DNA of 21,443 nt. Source: CAYQUC01 sp964514215. GTDB taxonomy: Bacteria; Pseudomonadota; Gammaproteobacteria; UBA6429; Thiohalophilaceae. The notes below the pieces were generated by a model. It was not told the DNA's origin, searched no databases, and was given only the letters and a program-made list of their open reading frames with translations. The DNA lies in NCBI GenBank assembly GCA_964514215.1, contig CAZEPW010000060.1, positions 1 to 21,443 of the forward strand, read 5' to 3'. Of this stretch, positions 1-8,510 are shown in pieces; the first letter of the stretch is position 1; each line of letters begins with the position of its first letter. Position numbers and translations under genes: made by a program.

Positions 1-1
1 C

Positions 2-2539
2 TGCCGCATCATCATCATCATTTAAGAAGGCATCAATCATATCCCAACCCGACATGACAGCACCGGCACCAGCAAATGTAACACTGACTTTGGTCAACCC
101 CGAAAAAGAACCTTTTACACCTAACATTACCCCCTTTTCAGCAATTATTAATTTTGCTGCAAATTTAGCACTGGTTTTAGTGCTAGCAACTTTACCAAAA
201 ACTTTTGCAAGACCGGATACAATCTTATCATCTCCCACTAATTTAGTTGAAACTTCTATAATTGTAAAAGGTAATGCTATTAACGCTAACACTAACTTTG
301 TTGTATTTTTAATTTGTCCTTCAGTAGTCTTAGCTTTATTTAATTCAGAAATAGTCGACTGCAAATTCACCAACTCAAACACCAACATCAATACCGGTAA
401 TTTCGTGTTGGTAAAATCAATAATCGACGACAAATTTGCCGATTTACTTTTTGCATGAGTTGCAGCTAACGACATTTTAGCCGCCAAACTTGAGCTTCTC
501 GGCACAACCACCACTTCGGCATTTGCACGCACAACACCGCTGCTATCAGTTTTTCTGAAAATTTCAGACCACGAATCATTATCAAAATCGACTGGCACAC
601 CTTTGTTGTTGGCGATTTGTGTGATGTCGGTGCTGGCAACTGCTTTATTACTTGCTGGATCAATCACATTGACGCGTTTATCCCCCGGATTTTTAACGGC
701 CTTTTCAAACTCGGCGCGACGTTCGCTGCGTTTTAGTTTTTCAAGCGTGGTGAAGCTGCCGTCTAATATTAATAAATCAGAAACATCGGTGCCTTTGCTC
801 ACCAGATGCATCCCTTTTAAATCGGGATCATCTAATGCGATACTCAGACGAATTAAAGGATTAATGCTAATGGTTTGTTTCTTGGTGTAGTCGAATATTT
901 GGCTTATCGACAACATGGTTAAATCGCCAATTATTTTTTGAAATAATTTTAACGAATCTTCAGATGTTTTAAAGGCTGATGATTTTTTTGATGCCTCAAC
1001 GACTTTGGCAAAGGCCACCGGTCTGAACTTTCCAGAGCCATCAATAGGGTCGATGTCGCTCAAGTCTACTTTGTATTTTTCAGAATATTCATCCACTTGT
1101 GCTGTTGTTGGAAACAGCATGTCGTGTAATTCATGGCTGGCTTTTAATAGGCTTTTTAAATAGAGATGCCCGAGATCTTTATCACGCGGTACTTGATCGT
1201 GATCGCTCTGTAAATCCAGTCCTTTATCTAATATTGAGGGATCAAACGGTAACACATTAATTAAATCAACAACCGTGCTCCACAACAATCCATATCCCGG
1301 TGCTTCTAGCTCAGCATAGTCTTTTAATGCTTCATTAACTGAAATAAAATCGGGGTTTTGATCAACTATGTTTTTACCTGAAAATTTTCCATCTAAAAAT
1401 TCAACATGGATCACTTTAAGATCGCGGATTGCTTTTCGTATGTCTTTACGCGCATCAACATATAAAGTATTTTTTAGATAGGTTTCATCAATATTATCTT
1501 TGCACTCACGTAATAAATCCGCTGAATCAGATTGATTTCGAAATTTATGTCGATGCTCGCTACAGGTTGGATAATTGGTTTCGTATAATTTTGAATCAAA
1601 AAATACTTTATAAGCCATCACCGCTGATTTGTAATGTGGGTGCGTTGCAGCGCGATTAATTAATTTTGAAAACTCTGATTTCACGCCATTTAATACACCG
1701 GAATTGTATTTTGCGATTCCAATAGAATCGTGCAAATATACAACCGGAATGCTGCTATCATTGTGTTGCTTTAATAAATAATATTCGGCGCTAGCGCTAT
1801 TGGAGTTTTCAAGTTTGGCTTTATTACCATTAGCGGCCATAGCGGGAAATCCGGAATCATAACCCGATAAATCAACTTCTTGCATTCGTGAACTTCGGTT
1901 TTTAGCGGCTATATCTTTGCTTATGTTGCATGCATCCGCTAACAGCGGTGGCTTTAATTGGTTTATTCTAAAATCTTCCGGGTCCATTCCGCCCATAACA
2001 TTAATGCGCGCCCACGACCATTGAACCTCGGAATAACAGATGGTAATCGTTGGCTCATCGCCTGCGATTTTATAAGGCACAATAATACGACTATCCATTT
2101 CGGTTGTTGCTGCCCGACGATCTTTACCTTGATAGGTTCGTAAATTAACGTCTTTGTATTTACCGTTTTTTTGAACCTCAAGCTCACGCCATAAATAATC
2201 GCCTTTATAAATATAAATAAAACCATTTTCGCGCGGTGTTTTTGCTTTAGCTGGATCTAAATCGGCGCTGGTATATACTGCCGGAACAATCGGAACCAAA
2301 ATATTATCGCTATCATTCGAGTTATTTTTTTCATGCGAGCTAGTTTGCCCGAGCGGTATATTGTATTGCCCTGAATCATCATCAACAAAACTTAAATACA
2401 ATTGTTGCTCAGCATCGCTGGCGTTTATTTTAAACTCGCGATGCGCGCCGACTTTATTTTGTGCATTGGCGGTAGCTTGTGCATTACCGGATTCATCACT
2501 AATATAATCGTAGAGTGTTTCTGCTGTTGATTTTGCCAT
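2..2539 (-). CDS. VasX/BTH_I2691-like T6SS effector, C-terminus beyond window
   Basis: An open frame reads from ATG at 2539 to the left edge without a stop (846 codons visible), so the end of the protein is missing. An AAAGGG ribosome site lies about 8 nt before the ATG. Residues 104-133 carry a beta-rich segment (ENGFIYIYKGDYLWRELEV) and residues 267-275 read VVYLHDSIGIA-like. Both resemble the N-terminal region of VasX and BTH_I2691-type T6SS effectors. There is no signal peptide. After about residue 690 the sequence becomes hydrophobic in several blocks (about 705-720, 747-770 and 800-837), followed by a run of Asp, as expected for a membrane-inserting toxin module. It is the third gene of a minus-strand set after a ketosynthase-like protein and a DUF4150 protein, a typical T6SS cargo context. 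Family assignment is from recalled motifs; toxicity is inferred. An immunity gene would be expected beyond the left edge. Confidence 0.7.
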   Translation of the reverse strand, partial: MAKSTAETLYDYISDESGNAQATANAQNKVGAHREFKINASDAEQQLYLSFVDDDSGQYNIPLGQTSSHEKNNSNDSDNILVPIVPAVYTSADLDPAKAKTPRENGFIYIYKGDYLWRELEVQKNGKYKDVNLRTYQGKDRRAATTEMDSRIIVPYKIAGDEPTITICYSEVQWSWARINVMGGMDPEDFRINQLKPPLLADACNISKDIAAKNRSSRMQEVDLSGYDSGFPAMAANGNKAKLENSNSASAEYYLLKQHNDSSIPVVYLHDSIGIAKYNSGVLNGVKSEFSKLINRAATHPHYKSAVMAYKVFFDSKLYETNYPTCSEHRHKFRNQSDSADLLRECKDNIDETYLKNTLYVDARKDIRKAIRDLKVIHVEFLDGKFSGKNIVDQNPDFISVNEALKDYAELEAPGYGLLWSTVVDLINVLPFDPSILDKGLDLQSDHDQVPRDKDLGHLYLKSLLKASHELHDMLFPTTAQVDEYSEKYKVDLSDIDPIDGSGKFRPVAFAKVVEASKKSSAFKTSEDSLKLFQKIIGDLTMLSISQIFDYTKKQTISINPLIRLSIALDDPDLKGMHLVSKGTDVSDLLILDGSFTTLEKLKRSERRAEFEKAVKNPGDKRVNVIDPASNKAVASTDITQIANNKGVPVDFDNDSWSEIFRKTDSSGVVRANAEVVVVPRSSSLAAKMSLAATHAKSKSANLSSIIDFTNTKLPVLMLVFELVNLQSTISELNKAKTTEGQIKNTTKLVLALIALPFTIIEVSTKLVGDDKIVSGLAKVFGKVASTKTSAKFAAKLIIAEKGVMLGVKGSFSGLTKVSVTFAGAGAVMSGWDMIDAFLNDDDDAA

Positions 2540-2659
2540 TTTGTAATCCCTTTAAATTTAATCCTTTAAATTTTCCCATTGCCCATTTATTGCTTTATTC
2601 AAGTTTTCTGTTAAATATACTAATTTTTCAGATAATCGTTTAAATTTAACCAAATATTA

Positions 2660-3631
2660 TTACACCTTTAGACTGACGTTAGTCGTAACCGAAATTGTTT
2701 TCGTCGGTGCATTAATAAAAGGCATAACAATAATGCTCTTACCTGATAATGTATCATCTATTTCTAGCTCAAGTTTAGGACCAATGTTTTTATATTCGTA
2801 TAACACTGTTCCTTGAATCGATTTTATCTGCCAACTTACTTTTTGCAATTCTGATGTTGTTGGATCGGGTAAATTGGTTTTGCTTACTTTATACAACAAC
2901 GAATCACTCACATTAGCTTCAGTTGAACCAATAACGCCTTTAATAAGTAATTTTCGTGCTGATGAATTTGGTGCTGGCACTACCGTTGGTTTTGTTGCTG
3001 CAGTCGAAGCTGAAGCTGCGCTAGAACTATTATTTGAAGACGATGTTGCCGTGGCAACTTTCGTTTCCAATGAGGCAGCATCACCTTCTTCATCTTTAGG
3101 GGCTTTATCCAAATCAACCACACCAATAACGGATTTTAATAATTTTAAATTATCACCGGCAACTTGAATATCAACCTCAAAAGGCAGTTCAGCTGCGTCC
3201 AGTTGTTTGGTTCCCTGAGCTGAAACGGATGATGGTTTACCGGCACCGGGTTGTTGCAATGGCACCGGCGGGGTATTTTTAAAATTTGAAATCATCAAAT
3301 CGGTTTGACGAACAACGGGGATTCCTTCAATAAACACATTAGCCGAACCAGTAATAAACTCTGCCATGCCTTTTACTGTGCCCGAAGCAACACCGCCACA
3401 ACTGCCCGCTTCATCGCCACTGCTAACAGCAAAATTGGATGTCAAAATACAAGCAGGATTACCATTAATGGTAACCGAAGTTGCTGTCATTGCGGCATCG
3501 GCCGATTTAGCAATATTGGCATAAGGGACTGGACGACATCGACGCGGCGTTTTACAAACATCGGATGTGACTAATGTGCCGTTTGATCCGGCATGAACGG
3601 CTGTTAACCCATTGAATAATACATTGCTCAT
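2660..3631 (-). CDS. DUF4150 / PAAR-like T6SS spike protein with C-terminal beta domain
   Basis: Residues 1-120 match the DUF4150 (PAAR-like) pattern: VCKTPRRCRPVPYANIA at 25-41, TSVTINGNPA at 51-60, then SGDEAGSCGGVASGTVKG at 71-88. PAAR-like proteins cap the VgrG spike of the type VI secretion system and carry effectors. After a Pro-rich turn (121-130) comes a region at about 150-180, a low-complexity Ser/Ala/Thr linker (about 193-225) and a C-terminal beta-rich segment (226-323; KVSWQIK at 264-270, ending in alternating hydrophobics). That segment resembles Ig-like adaptor domains and could hold the neighbouring effector. A strong GGGAGGAT ribosome site precedes the ATG. It lies between the ketosynthase-like gene (61 bp from the stop-to-start boundary plus untranslated DNA) and the VasX-like gene (120-bp gap). 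Domain call is confident; the role of the C-terminal part is inferred. Confidence 0.85.
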   Translation of the reverse strand: MSNVLFNGLTAVHAGSNGTLVTSDVCKTPRRCRPVPYANIAKSADAAMTATSVTINGNPACILTSNFAVSSGDEAGSCGGVASGTVKGMAEFITGSANVFIEGIPVVRQTDLMISNFKNTPPVPLQQPGAGKPSSVSAQGTKQLDAAELPFEVDIQVAGDNLKLLKSVIGVVDLDKAPKDEEGDAASLETKVATATSSSNNSSSAASASTAATKPTVVPAPNSSARKLLIKGVIGSTEANVSDSLLYKVSKTNLPDPTTSELQKVSWQIKSIQGTVLYEYKNIGPKLELEIDDTLSGKSIIVMPFINAPTKTISVTTNVSLKV

Positions 3632-3706
3632 ACACCTATCCTCCCTGAATAGTTTACATTACGCAGCCTCTATAATATGTCGCATGTAGACTACTTGTCT
3701 AGAGTT

Positions 3707-4846
3707 TTACGGGTATTCTGACTGTGGATTGTCTAAAAATACAGCACCTCGAAACGGGTAGTCATTAGCTTCAAAAACCAAACAGTTATTAACACTGGGA
3801 TAGTCAAAATCAAATCGCGCACTCGCTAGAACCAGTCCAAGTGGTATGCTGGCAGCGCCTATTTCACCTAGGGCAAGACTAACATCAAGCTCTTCAGGCA
3901 TCTTACGCGGTTTTAATTTTGGTGGCTCATCCAATTCACCAATTTGATAAGCGACTCTTAACTGTTCTGGTAGCTCATTTGGCCACACGGTATTTGTTGT
4001 TTGCAGCCATTCCATCGCAACACGCCGCTCAGTAACACCAGTACGAACAACACAATCGATACTATCAGTATGATGTCCCGCCATTGTAGCAGCAGATTGA
4101 ATGGCAAGACCTAATCCCGGTAAATGCTTTTTATCAGCCTTGCCAGTATTAGGCTCGGCAACATGAGCCAAACCTTTGATGACTGCGCGCACTTGTTGAT
4201 TTGCCGGATCCATTTTTTGTATCACAACACAAGCCGCGGCCTCACCCGGAATAACACCATCAGACATCAATGCACTACATAACCGCCTGCTCTCGATGAG
4301 GGCATCTAGCGTCAATTGATCCAGTAAAGAATCACTACCAGCAAATAAAATACTGTCAAATTCATTATTGGTCAATTTTTCACAGGCGAGTTGTAGCTGT
4401 TGCACAACATTAGCCTCTGATTTCAGAAAGGCAAAATGCAAAGCCGTAAATTGTGGTAATTCAGCTTTTATGCTTTGCTGCCAAGCTTTTACATCAACAA
4501 ACTCACTACGTGCCGCAGCAGGTAAAACGATTAGTATCAAATGTTTTTTTTGTGCTAACTGGTTTTTAACAAGATGATCTGCAGCTTGAATGAGGGCCGC
4601 TTCCAAACTTAACAGCAATCGATCGTTAGGCTCAAGGATACTTAGCTTCGTCATCGGAGCAGTTAACGCCGCACTAACCCCATCACCCGATGGCGAAGGC
4701 ACAGCAAAATTGGCATCATCAGCAGCACCCGAAAGCCGTCCAGCGACCGCACCAAATAGTCCAAAATCTTGATTACCTGCTATCGATTCTAAACCATAGC
4801 CCGTAATCACGAGCTGGCTGTTATTTGTGTTTTGTTTGTTTAACAT
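3707..4846 (-). CDS. Ketosynthase/thiolase-fold protein without catalytic residues, T6SS-linked
   Basis: The protein (379 aa from the ATG at 4846) has beta-ketoacyl synthase landmarks: FDSILFAGSDSLL at 163-175 parallels the FabF segment ADVMVAGGAE, MSDGVIPGEAAACVVIQK at 194-211 parallels RDGFVLGEGAAVLVLE, and LALGEIGAAS at 324-333 parallels the GHxLGAAG motif. The catalytic triad seems lost. There is no Cys in the nucleophile elbow before 163 (the aligned position is near Leu141), the GH histidine is Glu328, and the HGTGT histidine region reads VVRTGVTERR (267-275). It is therefore unlikely to condense acyl chains. It is first in the cargo operon, followed by a DUF4150 protein and a VasX-like effector; ketosynthase-like proteins do occur in T6SS cargo loci, where an adaptor or chaperone role is possible. 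An upstream in-frame TTG at 4861 would add five residues; AAGGA sits only 1 nt before the ATG, so the start is uncertain. Confidence 0.65.
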   Translation of the reverse strand: MLNKQNTNNSQLVITGYGLESIAGNQDFGLFGAVAGRLSGAADDANFAVPSPSGDGVSAALTAPMTKLSILEPNDRLLLSLEAALIQAADHLVKNQLAQKKHLILIVLPAAARSEFVDVKAWQQSIKAELPQFTALHFAFLKSEANVVQQLQLACEKLTNNEFDSILFAGSDSLLDQLTLDALIESRRLCSALMSDGVIPGEAAACVVIQKMDPANQQVRAVIKGLAHVAEPNTGKADKKHLPGLGLAIQSAATMAGHHTDSIDCVVRTGVTERRVAMEWLQTTNTVWPNELPEQLRVAYQIGELDEPPKLKPRKMPEELDVSLALGEIGAASIPLGLVLASARFDFDYPSVNNCLVFEANDYPFRGAVFLDNPQSEYP

Positions 4847-5150
4847 GTCCTTGTTACCCAAAATAGCTTGACGGTCTATTTTACACCAAATCGGCTGTAA
4901 CTAAGTGTATTAATTTAAGTATCAGGTGGAATGTTTCGTAAAATAATCAATATAGCTTACTACTGCTAAAAAATAAGTAAGAAACCAAACTTTAAATTAA
5001 ATCTATAATTTGCAGGATCAAACTTGAGCATCGATGTTTTTCCCTACAGTAATTTTTAACCATGAACTATGGTTAATTAATTTCTTATGCCAATAAGTTT
5101 AATAAAAGTACTATGAATGGCAAACGATATACATTTGCCATTCACCTCGC
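4847..5150. other. Noncoding gap, with a palindrome at 5056-5076
   Basis: This AT-rich gap of about 300 bp separates the T6SS cargo operon from the subtilase operon, both on the minus strand. It must hold the promoter for the cargo operon, but I see only a weak -10-like TAAAAT (minus strand, 4878-4883) without a good -35. A perfect 8-bp inverted repeat, TTAACCAT-N5-ATGGTTAA, lies at 5056-5076. It has no T-run and may be an operator. The subtilase terminator is at 5115-5143. Confidence 0.4.
5115..5143 (-). terminator. Rho-independent terminator of the subtilase operon
   Basis: A perfect 10-bp inverted repeat (GAATGGCAAA / TTTGCCATTC) with a 9-nt loop starts 8 bp after the subtilase stop codon. 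On the minus strand it is followed by ATAGTACTTTTATT, a moderately T-rich tail. Confidence 0.7.
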
Positions 5151-7505
5151 TTACGTTGTTTTAATCTTGATCTTAAATTTACGTAACAAAATTAATAACG
5201 TTATAATCAGCATACTTGGAAATAGCGGATCAAACTTTGCGTTACTAACTAAAGTACAACCACCACTACTACCAGAATTATTTTGCTGTACTGGTGGGGG
5301 AGGCAATGTCGCACCGGGGGAACCCGATATCGCATTAAAAGCATTTGCCCGACTACCCGAGGTTGTTTTACCAATTAATGATACATTAGCATCTGCAGAT
5401 TCAAGCAATCTAGTTTTAATCTCGGCACCGGTAAAAGTAGGATTAGCGCCCTTAATTAACGCAGCAATACCCGCGACATGCGGTGCTGACATAGATGTGC
5501 CCGATTTATAACCGTATGAATTTGTATAATCAGTCACTTGAGTACTAACTTTAATGTCTTCTAGTATTACGCCAAAAGGAACGATTGTTTTCTTCACGCC
5601 AGTAGTCGTTACAAAACTAAACCGTACACTTAGATTTTGGTTGCTATACAAACTTATATCGTGTGAAATCAAAACAAAAGGAAAAGGAGTAACAATAGAT
5701 GGAAACTTATTCTTTAAACCACTTGCCATTCTACCTGTTAACGTATGTTGGCTAGGAATAGCAGTATTTACTGAATTATCAAGACATGCATTGGTAAGTC
5801 CTTCAGCTATATTAAATTCATTATTATCCGCTAGTAACAATATCCAATTAGCACCATCAAATACCTCAACATCAATATAATCAGTATTACATGCGACATC
5901 CCACGAAGCGTAATAACTTAATATAGTTTTTTTATTTTCAGTACCCGTAATAATTTTTGAAGTTATTGTTCCATTGATTGACTCAGCATAAATAGGAATA
6001 TCAATTAATTTTCCAGCATCAAAATTTAACTCAGCAGGATTTCCACCGAGAACGATTAAACTAGGATCATTTTTTTCATTGATACTCCGTATCCAACCCC
6101 ATGTGCAATTTATTCCGTCACAATCAAGTTTTGGTGTAGTGGCAGAAAAAAAGGATTTATCAAAACAGTTATTTGGATCTACTGCACATGAAAGATGAGT
6201 AGCATCACCAGAAAATGGATCAGGTAAATTGATATCTGCCAGAGGTATAATATTTTTTCCAGTAGCGATATTTTCAGGCTTAGTTTCTAAACCAGTAACG
6301 GTGCTTTTTATGTTTACACCAGGTGCACCAAGATTAACTGAACGTGCACCAAAGTTTGAAAAATTTGCAATTAAATCAGCTTGATCCGTTGCAGCCACAC
6401 TGATGACACCGGACGCCGTACCAACAAAATCGGCATAATTAGACGGCCAGTCATTTACTTGATCATTATTTTGCGTTGAATTACCAGCAGCAACAACCAG
6501 TAGCACGCCATTATCAACTGCATTTTTAACAGCCGCTGTTAAAACAGTATCTTCCGGACCAGGCCCACCTAAACTTAAATTAATAATATCAGCACCATTT
6601 TCAACGGCATAATTAATTCCTGAAATTAGTGAACTATCACTTATTGAACCAGCAATATCACTGGCCACTTTAATAGCCATTATTTTAACGCCAGAGGCAA
6701 TACCTGGAATACCGATACCATTATTTGCTGTTGCAGCAATTGTGCCCGCTATATGTGTACCATGATCATCTTGTACTGGATAAGGGTCATTGTCACCATC
6801 AGCAGTGTCAATACCATAAGCCGTTGCATTACGACCAACCCACATAGCATCCACTAAATCGGGATGAGTATAATCAACACCAGTATCAATTACAGCAACG
6901 ACCACATTAGCGATATCGCTAGGATTAACATTATGCCAAACTTCCCACGCTCGCTCTGCATCGATATCGTTACCAATTGTTTTATCTGCCGTATTAGGGA
7001 GAATCAGTGAGCCTTTTGGTAAAAGAGTGGTTAAATCAGGAGCTGTGTCATGCAGCCCCCACATTTCGTTAACACCACGATTAGCAGCACCAGTATAAAT
7101 TGGATCATTTGGAGGGCCAATTGGCGTAGTATTATACAACTCACGATAATAATCATACGAAACCAAGGCAACACTTGGATCAGCTTTATAAGCATTGTAA
7201 GCATCGACTAAATTAACGTCTTTTTGAATTTTAACAATCGATATAATTCCTGCAGCAGGGCTAGCTATAACTCGACTACTTAGCCCCATTGCCTTTGTTT
7301 GAGACGAAAGTGTGTTAAACGATTTTTTATTTTTATAACTAATAATCAATCTATTCGGGCTATATTTTAATTTTGATGAATTAGCTTGTATTGCTTTAGA
7401 TAAGCCTTTGCTCGTATTAAAACCTGATGCAAAAACAAAGTTACTACTAGTATATATTGATAGCGAAACTATCATCCATATTATATTTTTCTTATTAAAC
7501 TTCAT
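5151..7505 (-). CDS. Secreted S8 subtilase with catalytic-domain insert and JDVT-CTERM-type tail
   Basis: The 784-aa protein begins with a signal peptide (hydrophobic 8-25, likely cut near FASG). Next comes an I9-type propeptide (about 48-122; LIISYK at 53-58, VALVSYD at 112-118). The subtilisin catalytic residues are clear: Asp207 (VIDTGVDYTHPDL), His248 (DDHGTHIAGT), oxyanion Asn342 (AAGNS) and Ser671 (SGTSMSAPHVAG). Between NLGAPGVNIKST and the Ser block there are about 260 residues, where subtilases usually have a few tens. This insert contains six Cys (440, 447, 462, 467, 539, 574) and looks beta-rich. A Pro/Ser-rich linker (735-749) leads to GCTLVSNAKFDP (749-760), a transmembrane stretch and a basic end, a tripartite sorting signal. 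AGAGGAA precedes the ATG. It is 34 bp downstream of a lipoprotein resembling its propeptide. It should act at the cell surface or outside. Confidence 0.9.
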   Translation of the reverse strand: MKFNKKNIIWMIVSLSIYTSSNFVFASGFNTSKGLSKAIQANSSKLKYSPNRLIISYKNKKSFNTLSSQTKAMGLSSRVIASPAAGIISIVKIQKDVNLVDAYNAYKADPSVALVSYDYYRELYNTTPIGPPNDPIYTGAANRGVNEMWGLHDTAPDLTTLLPKGSLILPNTADKTIGNDIDAERAWEVWHNVNPSDIANVVVAVIDTGVDYTHPDLVDAMWVGRNATAYGIDTADGDNDPYPVQDDHGTHIAGTIAATANNGIGIPGIASGVKIMAIKVASDIAGSISDSSLISGINYAVENGADIINLSLGGPGPEDTVLTAAVKNAVDNGVLLVVAAGNSTQNNDQVNDWPSNYADFVGTASGVISVAATDQADLIANFSNFGARSVNLGAPGVNIKSTVTGLETKPENIATGKNIIPLADINLPDPFSGDATHLSCAVDPNNCFDKSFFSATTPKLDCDGINCTWGWIRSINEKNDPSLIVLGGNPAELNFDAGKLIDIPIYAESINGTITSKIITGTENKKTILSYYASWDVACNTDYIDVEVFDGANWILLLADNNEFNIAEGLTNACLDNSVNTAIPSQHTLTGRMASGLKNKFPSIVTPFPFVLISHDISLYSNQNLSVRFSFVTTTGVKKTIVPFGVILEDIKVSTQVTDYTNSYGYKSGTSMSAPHVAGIAALIKGANPTFTGAEIKTRLLESADANVSLIGKTTSGSRANAFNAISGSPGATLPPPPVQQNNSGSSGGCTLVSNAKFDPLFPSMLIITLLILLRKFKIKIKTT

Positions 7506-7539
7506 AATTTCCTCTTTAATTATTCATCCGTGACATAAT

Positions 7540-7932
7540 TTATTTATAACCGAAATTTCGATCAATTTTAAACGTACGATCATTTGAAATGTTTTCAACA
7601 AGCTTCGATTTTAAAAATAGCTTTTTTGCAGTAACTGAATTTTCAATAGTGAAAAAATCATATACAAAAACAGTTTTCGAGCTTAACGATTTTTTAGTGA
7701 AACGAGGTAATGTTGCCTCGAATTCGTCAATATTATTACTCAATGTGCCGGTCTTATAAGATATAATAAGTTTTTGTGAAATTTGTGCTTTATTGATTGC
7801 CTGTTTATTCGAATCTGGCTTACTTTCATCCGCATGTCGCTGTTGTTGTCCACAGGAAATAACCGTTAATAAAACTGGCAAATAAACAAACACACGAACA
7901 ATATTGTTGTTACTATTTTTATTCTGATTCAT
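7540..7932 (-). CDS. Lipoprotein resembling the subtilase propeptide (candidate inhibitor or chaperone)
   Basis: A 130-aa protein with a hydrophobic N-terminus and a lipobox-like LTVISC, placing the lipidated Cys at 27. Gly at +2 gives no inner-membrane retention signal, so the outer membrane is likely. Residues 52-123 resemble the propeptide of the subtilase encoded next: both contain LIISYK (55-60 here, 53-58 there). Both then show a similar alternation of hydrophobic strands and end about 60 residues later with a related strand (LVENISND here, VALVSYD there). Standalone I9-type propeptide-like proteins are known as subtilase inhibitors or folding helpers, so that role is proposed. It is the first gene of a two-gene operon, 34 bp before the subtilase. 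The similarity was judged by eye and is short. Expression would place a membrane-tethered regulator beside the exported protease. Confidence 0.65.
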   Translation of the reverse strand: MNQNKNSNNNIVRVFVYLPVLLTVISCGQQQRHADESKPDSNKQAINKAQISQKLIISYKTGTLSNNIDEFEATLPRFTKKSLSSKTVFVYDFFTIENSVTAKKLFLKSKLVENISNDRTFKIDRNFGYK

Positions 7933-8510
7933 AGGGATATCTAAACTCTCTTCTTTTTATTTGTTTGGATTGCTGCTAGAAGTTGCAAGAGTATTGAACA
8001 GCGACGGTGAGTGACATAATTATAAACGAATTCGCAATTAATCCTTCAAATCTCTATATATTCATCCCTAAACTGTTAACATAATGCAATATTTGCCTTA
8101 ACTATTCAATGCACACATCCCACAGTCAGCACAATACGTGAAAAATAAAATCTATTTTTGACTAATAATTAACCGTGTAAATTGACGGTATACAAAACTC
8201 ACTTTGTAGGACATGTATTACTTCCAGCATGAAATTATACTCAATCCAATTTAAACAAACAGTAAGTTAAGTCACATAGGTTGCTGATATCATTTTATAA
8301 ATCATTAAAATTAATTTTCTTGATAACAGCATTCACTATTTTATGAATTTATAATTAAAAAATAAAATTAAAATAAAGCTCTATTTATAGCATTAAACCC
8401 ATTTCAAGACCGCGTCTAATTGTGAAATTATAAATTGCTAATTTTTAACAGTCTCGTTATTATCATGCTGATTTTATAAACAATCACGAAAATAGTTAAA
8501 GGATGAAATT
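7933..8510. other. 578-bp AT-rich divergent intergenic region
   Basis: No credible gene or RNA is visible. The region separates the minus-strand lipoprotein-subtilase operon from the plus-strand exported-protein cluster, so it should hold promoters in both directions. The only good hexamer is a minus-strand TATAAT at 8019-8024. The plus-strand promoter before 8511 is not obvious. The large size and high A+T content would suit regulator binding. Confidence 0.4.
8019..8049 (-). promoter_or_regulatory. Candidate promoter of the lipoprotein-subtilase operon
   Basis: On the minus strand, TATAAT (8019-8024) is a perfect -10 hexamer and TTGAAG (8044-8049) a fair -35. The 19-bp spacer is longer than usual. 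Transcription would start near 8012, about 80 nt before the lipoprotein ATG. Confidence 0.3.

Noticed and set aside
54..2226. Several open frames (54-458, 603-890, 1429-1659 and 1958-2143 on the plus strand; 466-663 and 1963-2226 on the minus strand)
   Set aside because: All lie inside the continuous 846-codon minus-strand frame, which has clear family motifs, so they are other-frame shadows.
2874..3574. Plus-strand frames opposite the DUF4150 gene
   Set aside because: Low-complexity antisense of the Ser/Ala linker and PAAR region; no ribosome site or motif.
3707..4846. Fatty-acid or polyketide synthase gene
   Set aside because: Catalytic residues are missing and no acyl carrier or reductase gene is nearby.
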